DNA from: Bacilli bacterium
Lineage (GTDB): Bacteria > Bacillota_I > Bacilli_A > RF39 > UBA660
Length of the DNA stretch: 64,000 nucleotides
Direction of reading: 5' to 3'
Assembly: GCA_017511805.1 (NCBI GenBank)
Contig: JAFWJA010000021.1
Location: forward strand, 164,277-228,276
Made by a program: the position numbers and the translations under genes. Below, piece by piece: positions 1 to 9,651 of the stretch (the stretch's first letter is position 1; the number at the start of each line of letters is the position of its first letter). The notes beneath the pieces are model-generated. The model saw only the letters and a program-made list of their open reading frames with translations, ran no database searches and was not told the DNA's origin.

Positions 1-1
1 A

Positions 2-133
2 AAAGCTAAAGAAGAGTACTTAAAGTCACAGGCATCAATTGATGAAGAAATAACTTCTATTCAAACAGAAATAACCAGTTTGATTGAAGATAATGAGAAA
101 AAGAAAAAAGTATTAAAAAATACTAGTAATTAA
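2..133 (+). CDS. C-terminal fragment of a coiled-coil-like protein
   Basis: An open frame enters from the left edge and ends at TAA 131-133, giving the last 43 residues of a protein. The fragment is rich in Glu, Lys and Ile with heptad-like spacing, which suggests a coiled coil. No family can be named from so little. A bidirectional terminator follows directly. Confidence 0.5.
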   Translation, partial: KAKEEYLKSQASIDEEITSIQTEITSLIEDNEKKKKVLKNTSN

Positions 134-147
134 ACTAGTATTTTTTT
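115..147. terminator. Bidirectional intrinsic terminator
   Basis: A 7-bp stem TACTAGT/ACTAGTA around AATTAA is flanked by an A-run on the left and seven Ts on the right, so it can end transcription from both converging genes. Confidence 0.8.
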
Positions 148-703
148 ATTCAAATATTCTTGCTATAGATTTAATATTTTTCTTAAATATAATTACGTCA
201 ATAATGTCACATACACTATATATTACACATAATCCACCAATTACTTTAGTTAATGTTAATGCCCCTATTTCAGGATTAAATATTAAACATAAACCAACTA
301 TTATTGTTAATAATGATAATACATAAGTAATTAACCAACTAGAATTGTTTGTATCTTTAAGTGCTAAAGACATTCTAAGTTTGAATGTAGAACTAAGTAT
401 CATCCATACACCTAATACTATAGGGATAATTAGTGCTATATAATCTGTATTAGATATAATTATTATACCTAAAATTATAGATAATAAACCAGATGTGAAA
501 CCATCAAAGAAGTAAAAAATTTTAAATTGTTTATAATCATCAATAATACTTGCAATACCATGTACAATTAATAATCCGGCCATTATATAAGCCATAGTTT
601 CTAATGATATTTTAGTAAATATTATTAGAGTTAATCCTACAATACAAAATAGAATTGATGTTAATAACGATATTGTCATTAATTTATTAAATTTCTTTTT
701 CAT
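146..703 (-). CDS. DUF308 (HdeD-like) multi-pass membrane protein
   Basis: This 185-aa protein is almost entirely hydrophobic, with about six membrane segments arranged as paired helices, the pattern of the DUF308/HdeD family. The E. coli relative HdeD is linked to acid resistance, but the role in Bacillota is unknown. The ATG at 703 is preceded by GAGGTGATTGT, a good ribosome site. It is transcribed divergently from the helicase gene and converges on the truncated gene at the left edge. The family assignment rests on the overall hydrophobic pattern and short conserved stretches, not on catalytic residues. Confidence 0.7.
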   Translation of the reverse strand: MKKKFNKLMTISLLTSILFCIVGLTLIIFTKISLETMAYIMAGLLIVHGIASIIDDYKQFKIFYFFDGFTSGLLSIILGIIIISNTDYIALIIPIVLGVWMILSSTFKLRMSLALKDTNNSSWLITYVLSLLTIIVGLCLIFNPEIGALTLTKVIGGLCVIYSVCDIIDVIIFKKNIKSIARIFE

Positions 704-796
704 ACAATCACCTCTATTATATATAAGTTTATTATTTTTTTAAATAAAAGTCAATGATTAGGGTAATTACTTATGTAAAGAGAGAATATAACTAAT

Positions 797-2275
797 ATGA
801 GATATATTAATTATTTAGAATATTTAAATTTAAAAAATAAAAATAGTTTATTATTAAAATATAAAGTGTTTAAAAATAATAAATTTTTTTTAAAAGAAAA
901 ACTATCAAAAGAACTAGTAATAAATAATATAAAACTAGATTTATATCAAAAGAAATCTATATTCATCCATGAAGTGAATATGCTTATCCTTGCAGGAGCA
1001 GGCTCCGGTAAAACATTAACTATACTAGGAAAAATAGATTACTTAATAAATGAACTACATATTAAACCAGAAGAAATATTATGTATTTCATATACTAATA
1101 AAACAGTCTTGGAATTAAAAAATAAAATAAAACATAATATAGATATATTTACTTTTCATAAGTTAGCGCTTGAAATAATAAAAGATTATAATTATTATTC
1201 ATTAGAAAGTTCTGATTATTTAAGTTATATAATTGATGAAGTATTTTTATCTATTTGTAATAATATAGACCTATCTTTGTTAAAGAGTATTAATAAAGAA
1301 ATAACTAGTTTTATTAATGTATTTAAGGTAAATGAATATAAAATTGAATATTTAGATAGACTAATTAAAAAGAATAAAGATCTAGTGCTTAAAGTAATTA
1401 AAAAGATATTTTGTTTATATGAAGAAGAACTATTTAGTACTAGATCTATTGATTTAAATGATTCTATTAGTATAGCAACCTCTTTAATTAGAAGTAAGGG
1501 TCTAAAAAGGTACTATAAGTGCATTATAATAGACGAATTTCAAGATATTTCAGTTAGTAGGTGTAATCTTATTGCTGAGATAAAAAATGCCTGTAATAGC
1601 TATTTATTTGCGGTTGGAGATGATTATCAATCTATATATAAATTTACGGGTTCTAAATTAGATCTAATTATTAATTTTAAAAAGTATTTTGATCATCCTA
1701 AAATAATTAGATTAAATAAAGTATATAGGAATTCAAATGAACTAATAAAAACAGCATCTTCTTTTATTATGAAGAATAAAAATCAATTAAGAAAGAATAT
1801 GAGTTCAGATAAAAGTATTAAAAAACCAATTAAGATTATATATTATAAAAAGAATATGGGTATTAAATTAAAAAAGATTTTAGAACAAGGTAATTTCTTA
1901 ATACTAGGTAGAAATACATATGATATTAATTATGTACTTGATGATGATATAAAACTAGATAATAATAAAGTTCTTTATAAGAATAAAGAATATGTTTATA
2001 TGACTATGCATAAATCTAAAGGGTTAGAAAGTGATAATGTTATTATTTTAAATCTATCTAATTATTCATTTCCTAGTATTGAAAGAAAAAGTGTTACTAA
2101 CTTATTACTAAAAAAAGATAAATATAAATATGAAGAAGAAAGAAGATTATTTTATGTTGCATTAACTAGGACTAAAAACTATGTATATTTACTTGTGGAT
2201 AAAGATAATGCATCTATCTTTGTTAAAGAATTATTATTAAGAAGCAGGAAATATATTGAAATATTAGACATATAA
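797..2275 (+). CDS. Compact UvrD/Rep-type superfamily 1A helicase
   Basis: A 492-aa ATP-dependent helicase. The motifs appear in order: Walker A AGAGSGKT, motif Ia ISYTNKTV, TFHKLA, Walker B IIIDEFQD, motif III GDDYQSIYKF, motif IV VYRNSNELI, motif V MHKSKGLESDNVI and motif VI RRLFYVALTRTK. Typical UvrD or PcrA is about 720-750 aa, so most of the 1B/2B insertions are missing. No nuclease domain is visible. It lies two genes upstream of addB and addA, so a role in recombination or repair is plausible, but dapF sits between them. The ribosome site is weak (GAGAG), so the start is the least certain point. Confidence 0.85.
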   Translation: MRYINYLEYLNLKNKNSLLLKYKVFKNNKFFLKEKLSKELVINNIKLDLYQKKSIFIHEVNMLILAGAGSGKTLTILGKIDYLINELHIKPEEILCISYTNKTVLELKNKIKHNIDIFTFHKLALEIIKDYNYYSLESSDYLSYIIDEVFLSICNNIDLSLLKSINKEITSFINVFKVNEYKIEYLDRLIKKNKDLVLKVIKKIFCLYEEELFSTRSIDLNDSISIATSLIRSKGLKRYYKCIIIDEFQDISVSRCNLIAEIKNACNSYLFAVGDDYQSIYKFTGSKLDLIINFKKYFDHPKIIRLNKVYRNSNELIKTASSFIMKNKNQLRKNMSSDKSIKKPIKIIYYKKNMGIKLKKILEQGNFLILGRNTYDINYVLDDDIKLDNNKVLYKNKEYVYMTMHKSKGLESDNVIILNLSNYSFPSIERKSVTNLLLKKDKYKYEEERRLFYVALTRTKNYVYLLVDKDNASIFVKELLLRSRKYIEILDI

Positions 2276-2290
2276 TATATAGGAGGTTAT

Positions 2291-3094
2291 ATGACATTTA
2301 CAAAAATGCAAGGTCTAGGTAATGACTTTATTGTGACAGATCTATTTAATAACAATCTTTTATTAAGTAATAAACAAATACTAGAAATAGGTAGAATTCT
2401 ATGTAATAGACATTTCTTTGTAGGAGGAGATGGATTTATTCTTATTAGTAATAGTGATATCGCAGATTTAAAGATGATTATAGTTAATAAAGATGGAAGT
2501 GAAGCTAATATGTGTGGTAATGGTCTTAGATGCGCTGGATTATACGCCTATAAAAGAGGTCTAGTTATGAAAAAAGATATGACTTTTGAAACTAAATCAG
2601 GTGTAAGAAGAGTTAGAATATTAGATGATTCAGTCGAAGGTGATATGGGTAAACCTGTAATAGGTACTAACATAGATTTAGATAATAAGACTTTTACTTT
2701 AATATCTATGGGTAATCCACATGCAATAACAAGAGTAAACAATATTTATGTGGATTTTGAAAAGATAGGTAAAAATATAAGCGATAAACTAGATTCTAAT
2801 GTAGAATTTATTGAAGTAACAGATAAAAATAATATTAATATGAGAGTATATGAAAGAGGAGTAGGTGAAACTTTATCATGTGGAACAGGAGCGTCTGCCT
2901 CAACTATGTTTACTTATCTTAATGGTTTAACAGATAAATCTATTACGGTTCATATGAGAGGTGGAAAACTAGATGTTAGTTATGAAGACGATGAACATGT
3001 ATATATAAAAGGACCAGTAGAGGAAGTATATAACGCAGCGATAGATGCGAAAAAAGTACTAAAATTAGTTAATAATAATCTAGATAGTAGATGA
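2291..3094 (+). CDS. dapF: Diaminopimelate epimerase
   Basis: DapF converts LL- to meso-diaminopimelate, the step that feeds lysine synthesis and the peptide cross-links of peptidoglycan. The 267-aa length is normal. Both catalytic cysteines are present: Cys75 in MCGNGLRCAG and Cys197 in LSCGTGASAS, and the N-terminal QGLGNDFIV motif is intact. The start has a strong AGGAGG site. It stands alone among repair genes, not in a dap operon. Its presence implies a walled bacterium. The final codon is TGA, evidence that TGA is a stop in this genome. A terminator overlaps the stop codon. Confidence 0.95.
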   Translation: MTFTKMQGLGNDFIVTDLFNNNLLLSNKQILEIGRILCNRHFFVGGDGFILISNSDIADLKMIIVNKDGSEANMCGNGLRCAGLYAYKRGLVMKKDMTFETKSGVRRVRILDDSVEGDMGKPVIGTNIDLDNKTFTLISMGNPHAITRVNNIYVDFEKIGKNISDKLDSNVEFIEVTDKNNINMRVYERGVGETLSCGTGASASTMFTYLNGLTDKSITVHMRGGKLDVSYEDDEHVYIKGPVEEVYNAAIDAKKVLKLVNNNLDSR

Positions 3095-3111
3095 TTAATC
3101 TACTATTTTTT
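3084..3111 (+). terminator. Intrinsic terminator of dapF
   Basis: A 9-bp stem ATAGTAGAT/ATCTACTAT with loop GATTA and a T-run. The dapF stop codon lies at the top of the stem. An extended -10 element starts on the last base of the T-run. Confidence 0.85.
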
Positions 3112-3119
3112 GATATAAT
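3111..3119 (+). promoter_or_regulatory. Extended -10 promoter for addB-addA
   Basis: TGATATAAT begins at the last T of the dapF terminator. A start about 7 bases downstream would put the mRNA 5' end near 3126, leaving only about 9 bases before the addB ATG at 3135. Confidence 0.6.
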
Positions 3120-3134
3120 TAAATGGGTGGTAAT

Positions 3135-5432
3135 ATGAAGCTTATTAATGGCAGTTTATATATAGTTCCAAATAATATAAGAAGAGATTTATTACTAGAA
3201 TTATCAAAAGAAAATGAACTTAAAAATATTAAGTTTATGTCAATAAAAGAAGTAGTAGATAGATTTGGTTATTATGAAGAAGATGCTTTATATTACTTAA
3301 TGAAAAACTATAAATATAAATATAAAAACGCTAAAATAATATTAGAAAATATAAGATATGTTGATAATAAAAAGTATGATAATAATAAGTTAGATAATCT
3401 TGTTAAAATTAAGAATGAATTAGATAAGTTTTATAAAGTAGATGAATTATTTTTAAAAGAACTAAATCATTATTCAGTATATGTATATGGGTATGATTAT
3501 ATAGATTCTTATTCTAGAAATATATTAGATAAAATAAACACTAATTATTTAAAACCAGAATCAAATGATTATAAACATACTATATATGAATTTGAAGATA
3601 TGTTTAGTGAAGTTAGTTTTATCGCATCAAGTATAAGAGATTTATTAGATCAAGGAATAGATATAAATAAAATAAAAATAGTTAATTATAGTGATGAGTA
3701 TTATTTTATAATGAATACTGTTTTTAATATGCATAATATTACTATTAATCTTAAAAATGAATCTATATATTCTACTAATATCTGTCAAAAATTCTTATCT
3801 GAAAAAGATTATGAATTAGGAAATGATTACATCAGTAATAAGATTATAAGTGTTATTAATAAGTACTTATTTATTGAAGATGAAGATATAAAAAGAGAAA
3901 TATATATTAATGAATTTAAGAATATAAAACTAGATAAAAAGTATGAAAATGCTGTAGAACTAGTTAATTTAAGTGAAGTAAAAGAAGATGAATATGCATT
4001 TTTAATAGGATTTAATGACGGAGTAATACCTAGAATTTATAAAGATGAAGATTATTTAAGTGATAAAGAAAAAGAGATCATAGGTCTAGATAAATCGTAT
4101 GAAATAACTAGTGAACTAAGATCTAGTACAGTAAGTAATATAAAATCTATTAAGAATATGGTTATTACTTATAAATTAAAGAGTACTTTTAATGATTATG
4201 GTATATCTAATTTAAATGAAGAATTAGGTTATGATATAGAAACTGGTTCTAAATATAACTATTCTTATTCAAATAGTTTTAATAATTTATTACTAGGAAT
4301 AGATATAGATAACTATATTAAGTATTTAGATTATAGTGATGAATTAGAACTATTATTTAATAATTATAAGAGTACTAATTATAATACATTTAGTAATGAA
4401 TATAAAAAGATATCTAAAGATAAATTATATGAGTATTTAAAGAATAAACTAACTTTATCTTATTCAAGTATGGATACTTTTTATAAATGTAAGTTTAGAT
4501 ATTATTTAAATAGTATATTAAAACTAGATAAGTATGAAGAAACATTTGCGATTTATATTGGAAATCTTTTTCACTATGTCTTATCTAAGGCTTTTGAACC
4601 TGGTTTTGATTTTGATAAAGAATATAATTCTTATATAGAAAGAGACCTAACTATTAAAGAAGAATTCTTTATAAATAAATTAAAAGATGAACTAGTTTTT
4701 ATAATAGATACAATTAAGAAACAATATTCTCATTCTAATTTTAAGAATGCTTTATATGAGAATAAGTTCTCTATTAATAAAGATAGCTCTATTAAAGTAG
4801 ACTTTATTGGGTATATAGATAAGTTATTATATGAAGAATATAATGGTAAAACATTACTAGTAATAATAGATTATAAAACTGGTACTCAAGACTTTAATCT
4901 TTGTAACAGTATCTATGGTCTTAATATGCAGCTTCCAGTATATTTATATTTATCTAAAAATGGTGATATAAAGAATGCTGAAGTAGTAGGTATGTATTTA
5001 CAAAAGATACTTAATAATGAAATAAAAAAAGATCCTAAAAAGACATATACTAGATTAAAAGAAGAACAACTTAAATTAACAGGTTATTCTTTATATGATG
5101 AAGAATATTTAAATGAATTTGATGATTCATATGAACATAGTGAAGTAATTAAATCTTTATCTAAAACTAAAGATGGTTTTAGTAGTTATTCTAAATTACT
5201 AACAAAAGAACAAATGGATGAACTATATAAATTAACTGATAAAAAGATAGATAACGCAAGAGATGAGATATTAGATTGTAATTTTGATATAGATCCTAAA
5301 AGAATAGGATTTAATAATGTATCTTGTACTTATTGTAAGTATAAAGATATATGTTTTATGAAAGAAGATAATATTAAGATTTTAGATGAAGTAAAAGATT
5401 TAGACTTTTTAGGAGGTGATACTAATGCCTAA
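3135..5432 (+). CDS. addB: AddB-like subunit of the AddAB helicase-nuclease (reduced)
   Basis: AddB pairs with AddA to resect double-strand breaks. The C-terminal PD-(D/E)XK nuclease is clear: LFHYVLSKAFEP, DFIGYIDKLL and IIDYKTG. Four cysteines, Cys452 and Cys731/734/740 (CxxCxxxxxC), match the iron-sulfur staple of AddB nucleases. At 765 aa it is far shorter than typical AddB (about 1150) and has no N-terminal Walker A motif. I chose ATG 3135 over the in-frame ATG 3123 because GGGTGG is a ribosome site for 3135 and the promoter would place the mRNA start downstream of 3123. The 3' end overlaps addA by 8 bases. Confidence 0.88.
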   Translation: MKLINGSLYIVPNNIRRDLLLELSKENELKNIKFMSIKEVVDRFGYYEEDALYYLMKNYKYKYKNAKIILENIRYVDNKKYDNNKLDNLVKIKNELDKFYKVDELFLKELNHYSVYVYGYDYIDSYSRNILDKINTNYLKPESNDYKHTIYEFEDMFSEVSFIASSIRDLLDQGIDINKIKIVNYSDEYYFIMNTVFNMHNITINLKNESIYSTNICQKFLSEKDYELGNDYISNKIISVINKYLFIEDEDIKREIYINEFKNIKLDKKYENAVELVNLSEVKEDEYAFLIGFNDGVIPRIYKDEDYLSDKEKEIIGLDKSYEITSELRSSTVSNIKSIKNMVITYKLKSTFNDYGISNLNEELGYDIETGSKYNYSYSNSFNNLLLGIDIDNYIKYLDYSDELELLFNNYKSTNYNTFSNEYKKISKDKLYEYLKNKLTLSYSSMDTFYKCKFRYYLNSILKLDKYEETFAIYIGNLFHYVLSKAFEPGFDFDKEYNSYIERDLTIKEEFFINKLKDELVFIIDTIKKQYSHSNFKNALYENKFSINKDSSIKVDFIGYIDKLLYEEYNGKTLLVIIDYKTGTQDFNLCNSIYGLNMQLPVYLYLSKNGDIKNAEVVGMYLQKILNNEIKKDPKKTYTRLKEEQLKLTGYSLYDEEYLNEFDDSYEHSEVIKSLSKTKDGFSSYSKLLTKEQMDELYKLTDKKIDNARDEILDCNFDIDPKRIGFNNVSCTYCKYKDICFMKEDNIKILDEVKDLDFLGGDTNA

Positions 5433-8400
5433 TTGGACTAATGATCAAAGAAAAGCTATTGATTTAGATAACTCTAATATAATAGTTTCAGCTGGCGCAG
5501 GTTCAGGTAAGACAGAAGTATTATCTGAAAGAGTAATTAGAAAGCTTAAGTCTGGTGTTCATATAAATGAACTACTTATTCTAACATTTACTAATGCTGC
5601 CGCAAGAGGTATGAAAAATAGAATAAGAAAAAAGATTAAAAAAGAGAACTTACTAGAGGAATTAAAATATATAGATACAGCATATATAACTACATTTGAT
5701 AGTTATGCTTTATCTTTATTAAAAAAGTATCACTATATACTTAATGTAGATAAGAATTTAAAAATTGCGGATTCAGATATTATTAATTATAAAAAAGAAG
5801 AAATACTAGATGAACTATTTGATTCATATTATGAATCAAATAATAAAGAGTTTATAAAATTAATCAGTGATTTTTGCACAAAAGATGATACTGAAATTAA
5901 AAAAGCAGTTCTTAATATTTCAAATAAATTAGATCTAAATATAGATTTAGATAATTATTTAGATTCTTATATGGATAATTATTTTAGTGATAATTATTTA
6001 GATAGTGTAATAGATAAATTACTAGATAATATAAAGGGTAAAATAGAGGTAATTAAGGACTTAATAAATAGTTTATCTTATTATGTGGATTCTAAGTATT
6101 TAGAGAAGATTAATTCATCAGTATCAATGTTATTAATTAGTTCTAGTTATGAAGATATAAAGAATAATTCTAATGTATCATTACCAAGATTAGTAACAGA
6201 TTATGAAGAAGCTAAAATATATAAACAAGCTATTAAAGAAGAAATAGATGGTATAAAGGCACTATGTAGTTATGAAAATACTGGTGAAATAAAAAATGAA
6301 ATACTTAAGGCCAAAGACTATGTATCAGGAATTATAACTATTGTTAGAGATTTAAATACTAGATTAAATAAATTTAAATTTGAAAATGATATATATGAAT
6401 TTAGTGATGTAGCTAAGTTATCTATCAAGTTACTTAAAGAACATGAAGATATTAGAGAAGAAATAAAGAATAGTTTAAATGAAATAATGGTAGATGAATA
6501 TCAAGATACTAATGATATACAAGAAGAATTTATATCATTAATATCTGATAATAATGTTTATATGGTTGGAGATATAAAACAATCTATTTATAGATTTAGA
6601 AACGCTAATCCATATATATTTAAGAATAAATATGATAGATATAAAAATAATGATGGTGGAATAAAAATAGATTTAAAAGAGAACTTTAGATCAAGAGAAG
6701 AAACAGTTAAAAATATAAATAAAGTATTTGATTTAATAATGGATGATATTATAGGAGGAGCGGATTATAAATATTCACATGAAATGGTATTTGGTAATAA
6801 GTCCTATAACGAAGAAGGTAAAGTAGATCAAAACAGTAATTTTGAAATATATGATTATGACTATGATAAAGAATCGGGTTTTACTAAAGAAGAATACGAA
6901 ATATTTATTATCGCAAATGATATAAAAGAAAAGATTAATAATAAATATAAAGTATTTGATAGAGATCTAGGGGGAGTAAGACCTTGTGAATATAAAGACT
7001 TTGTTATATTACTAGATAGATCTAATAGCTTTAATCTATATAAAAAGATATTTGAATACAATAATATTCCGTTATCTATATTAAAAGATGAAAAACTAAA
7101 TGATGAAGTAATCCTTTTACTTATAAAGAACTTCTTTATAACAATTAGTAAGATTAATAAAAATGAAATAGATAATGATTTTAAACATGCATTTGTATCA
7201 ATACTAAGATCATTTATATTTGAGTATACTGATCAAGAGATATTTGATTTATTCTTAAATAACTCATTTAGACAAAATGATATATTTAAAAAACTTAAAT
7301 CTATTGATATAGATAGTATGACTTCAAAAGACCTAATTACTTATATAATTGAGAAATTTAATATAATTGAATCACTTGTTAAGATAGGTAATGTAGAGAA
7401 TTCTATGGCTACAATAGAGTACTTATATAATTATATAGATACTAAAGAAGAACTAGGTTTTACAATAGATGATTTTTCTAATTATTTAGAAGATATAATA
7501 GAAAATAATTATGAAATAAAATATAGTAATAATAAAACTATAGAGAACGCAGTTAAGATTATGACTATACATAAATCTAAGGGTCTAGAATATAGTATTT
7601 GTTATTATGGGAGTCTTTATAATAAGTTTAATTTAAGAGATACACAAGATAGATTTTTATATGATAATAACTATGGAATAATAACACCTTATTTTGATGA
7701 AGGAATTAGTGATACTATATATAAATATCTTATAAAAGAAGAAACTATCAAAGAAGAAATATCTGAAAAAATAAGATTATTTTATGTAGCACTTACTAGA
7801 GCAAAAGAAAAGATGATATTACTAGGAGATCTAGATAAAGAAATATATAGTAGTAAAGATAGTAATGGTGTTATAGATAACGTTACTAGATCAAATTATA
7901 GATCATTTTTAGATATGATATTATCGGTACAAAAAGAATTAAAAGAATATATTACTAATATAGAAAATGTTTCTATGACTAAAGATTATGAAAAGAATAG
8001 AAACATAAATTTATCTGATATTGTTAAAGAAAATAGTACTAAGATTAAAGTAAATGAAATATCTAAGAATAAAGTATTAGTAGAAGAAAATAAATACTCT
8101 AAAACTCAAAATAAGATTCTAACAATAGAAGAAATTAACAATATGAAATATGGTACTGATATCCATCATATATTTGAAGTAGAGGACTTTGAAGCTACTA
8201 CTAATGAAAAAGTTAAAAAGTTCCTTGAAGTATATAATAAAAAGCCAGGTAAGACATATAAAGAATATGAATTTGCATACGAAAAAGATGGAAAATTTTA
8301 TCATGGAATTATAGATTTAATGTTTGAATATGAGTCATTTATTGATATAATAGATTATAAGCTTAGTGATATAGAAGATGAAGCATATATTAAGCAATTA

Positions 8401-8493
8401 AATGGCTATAAAGAGTATATAAATAATAAAACTAATAAAGAAGTTAATATATATTTATATTCGATTTTAAATAATGAATTAAAGAAAATCTAA
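5425..8493 (+). CDS. addA: AddA helicase-nuclease subunit
   Basis: AddA is the UvrD-like motor and second nuclease of the AddAB recombination complex. Seen in order: Walker A SAGAGSGKTE, TFDSYALS, Walker B VDEYQDTND, GDIKQSIYRFRNANP, motif V IHKSKGLEY, motif VI RLFYVALTRAK, and a C-terminal nuclease with GIIDLMFE and DIIDYKL. The 1022-aa length is below the usual 1200 or so. ATG 5425 is chosen because AGGAGGTG sits 7 bases upstream; an in-frame GTG at 5416 lies inside that site. It is translationally coupled to addB. Confidence 0.95.
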   Translation: MPNWTNDQRKAIDLDNSNIIVSAGAGSGKTEVLSERVIRKLKSGVHINELLILTFTNAAARGMKNRIRKKIKKENLLEELKYIDTAYITTFDSYALSLLKKYHYILNVDKNLKIADSDIINYKKEEILDELFDSYYESNNKEFIKLISDFCTKDDTEIKKAVLNISNKLDLNIDLDNYLDSYMDNYFSDNYLDSVIDKLLDNIKGKIEVIKDLINSLSYYVDSKYLEKINSSVSMLLISSSYEDIKNNSNVSLPRLVTDYEEAKIYKQAIKEEIDGIKALCSYENTGEIKNEILKAKDYVSGIITIVRDLNTRLNKFKFENDIYEFSDVAKLSIKLLKEHEDIREEIKNSLNEIMVDEYQDTNDIQEEFISLISDNNVYMVGDIKQSIYRFRNANPYIFKNKYDRYKNNDGGIKIDLKENFRSREETVKNINKVFDLIMDDIIGGADYKYSHEMVFGNKSYNEEGKVDQNSNFEIYDYDYDKESGFTKEEYEIFIIANDIKEKINNKYKVFDRDLGGVRPCEYKDFVILLDRSNSFNLYKKIFEYNNIPLSILKDEKLNDEVILLLIKNFFITISKINKNEIDNDFKHAFVSILRSFIFEYTDQEIFDLFLNNSFRQNDIFKKLKSIDIDSMTSKDLITYIIEKFNIIESLVKIGNVENSMATIEYLYNYIDTKEELGFTIDDFSNYLEDIIENNYEIKYSNNKTIENAVKIMTIHKSKGLEYSICYYGSLYNKFNLRDTQDRFLYDNNYGIITPYFDEGISDTIYKYLIKEETIKEEISEKIRLFYVALTRAKEKMILLGDLDKEIYSSKDSNGVIDNVTRSNYRSFLDMILSVQKELKEYITNIENVSMTKDYEKNRNINLSDIVKENSTKIKVNEISKNKVLVEENKYSKTQNKILTIEEINNMKYGTDIHHIFEVEDFEATTNEKVKKFLEVYNKKPGKTYKEYEFAYEKDGKFYHGIIDLMFEYESFIDIIDYKLSDIEDEAYIKQLNGYKEYINNKTNKEVNIYLYSILNNELKKI

Positions 8494-8505
8494 TAGGAGG
8501 TAAAT

Positions 8506-9651
8506 ATGGCTGGAATTAAAAAAGAAGAATCTAAGACAGAAGAAAAAGTTACAGAAGTAAAACAACCTAGAGTTAAAAAGAATTCAACTGCGATAGATAG
8601 TAGATGTCCAGGTTGTGGGTCAAAATTAACATTTGATCCTAAAAAAGGTAAATGGACTTGTAAGTATTGTAATAGTGAATATACTATTGAAGAACTAGAA
8701 ACTAAGTATAAGTCAGCTGCTTCTAAAGAAAAAAATGAACATAAACATTTAGAAGAAGATGAAGGTAACTATTTTGAATATAATTGTCCAGATTGTGGAG
8801 CAATAATAGTTGCGGATGAACAAACTAGTGCGACTTTCTGTGTATACTGTGGAAATACTGCAATCTTAAAAAATAAATTAGCTGGTAAATTTCATCCTAC
8901 ATATATAATTCCATTTAAGACTGATGTTGAAGAAGCTAAAAAAGCATTTAAGAATATCAGTAAAGGAAGAATGTTTGTACCAAAGGACTTTAATAATGAA
9001 GAAAATATAGAAAAAATAAGAGGAATATATATTCCATTCTGGCTATATAACATTATGTATACTGGAGATATAGTTGCTAGAGGTGATGATGTTACTCACT
9101 GGACAGTAGGTAGAACTCATTATACAAAAACAGATACATATGAAATGCAAAGAAAAGCTAATATGACATTTGAAAAAGTTCCAGTAGATGGAAGTTCTAG
9201 ATTTGATAACGATTTAATGAATTCAATTGAACCATTTGATTATGAAGGTTTAGTTGATTATAACCATGCATATTTATCAGGATTCCTTGCAGAAAAATAT
9301 GATATAGATGAACAAGATAGTTATGATGATGCTCAAAAAAGAGTAGTTAATTCTGGTGAAAAAGAAATATTAGCTACTTGTCATCATGGAGTACCTAGAA
9401 TTATTCATAATGAACATAATAATATAGTTAGAGATTTCTACTATGTATTACTACCAGTTTATATGGTTAATGTTAAATATATGGATAAATATTATACATT
9501 TGCAATGAATGGTCAAACAGGTAAATTTGTTGGTAATATACCTTTAAATAAAGCTAAAGTAGTAATAGTATCTATTATTACATTCTTAATTAGTTTTGGT
9601 TTAATAGAATTAGTTATTTATTTGGCTTATATATGGGGAGGTAACAAATGA
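8506..9651 (+). CDS. TFIIB-type zinc-ribbon membrane-anchored protein
   Basis: The 381-aa protein has two zinc ribbons: CPGCG with CKYC near residues 34-56, and CPDCG with CVYCG near residues 94-124. A roughly 200-residue conserved body follows (HPTYIIPFKTDVEEA, IRGIYIPFWLYN), and a single membrane helix lies near the C-terminus. This family is recurrent in Bacillota and usually annotated only by its zinc ribbon. It overlaps the next gene by ATGA, so it is coupled to the TPM protein. The two probably act together at the membrane, but the function is unknown. Confidence 0.75.
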   Translation: MAGIKKEESKTEEKVTEVKQPRVKKNSTAIDSRCPGCGSKLTFDPKKGKWTCKYCNSEYTIEELETKYKSAASKEKNEHKHLEEDEGNYFEYNCPDCGAIIVADEQTSATFCVYCGNTAILKNKLAGKFHPTYIIPFKTDVEEAKKAFKNISKGRMFVPKDFNNEENIEKIRGIYIPFWLYNIMYTGDIVARGDDVTHWTVGRTHYTKTDTYEMQRKANMTFEKVPVDGSSRFDNDLMNSIEPFDYEGLVDYNHAYLSGFLAEKYDIDEQDSYDDAQKRVVNSGEKEILATCHHGVPRIIHNEHNNIVRDFYYVLLPVYMVNVKYMDKYYTFAMNGQTGKFVGNIPLNKAKVVIVSIITFLISFGLIELVIYLAYIWGGNK

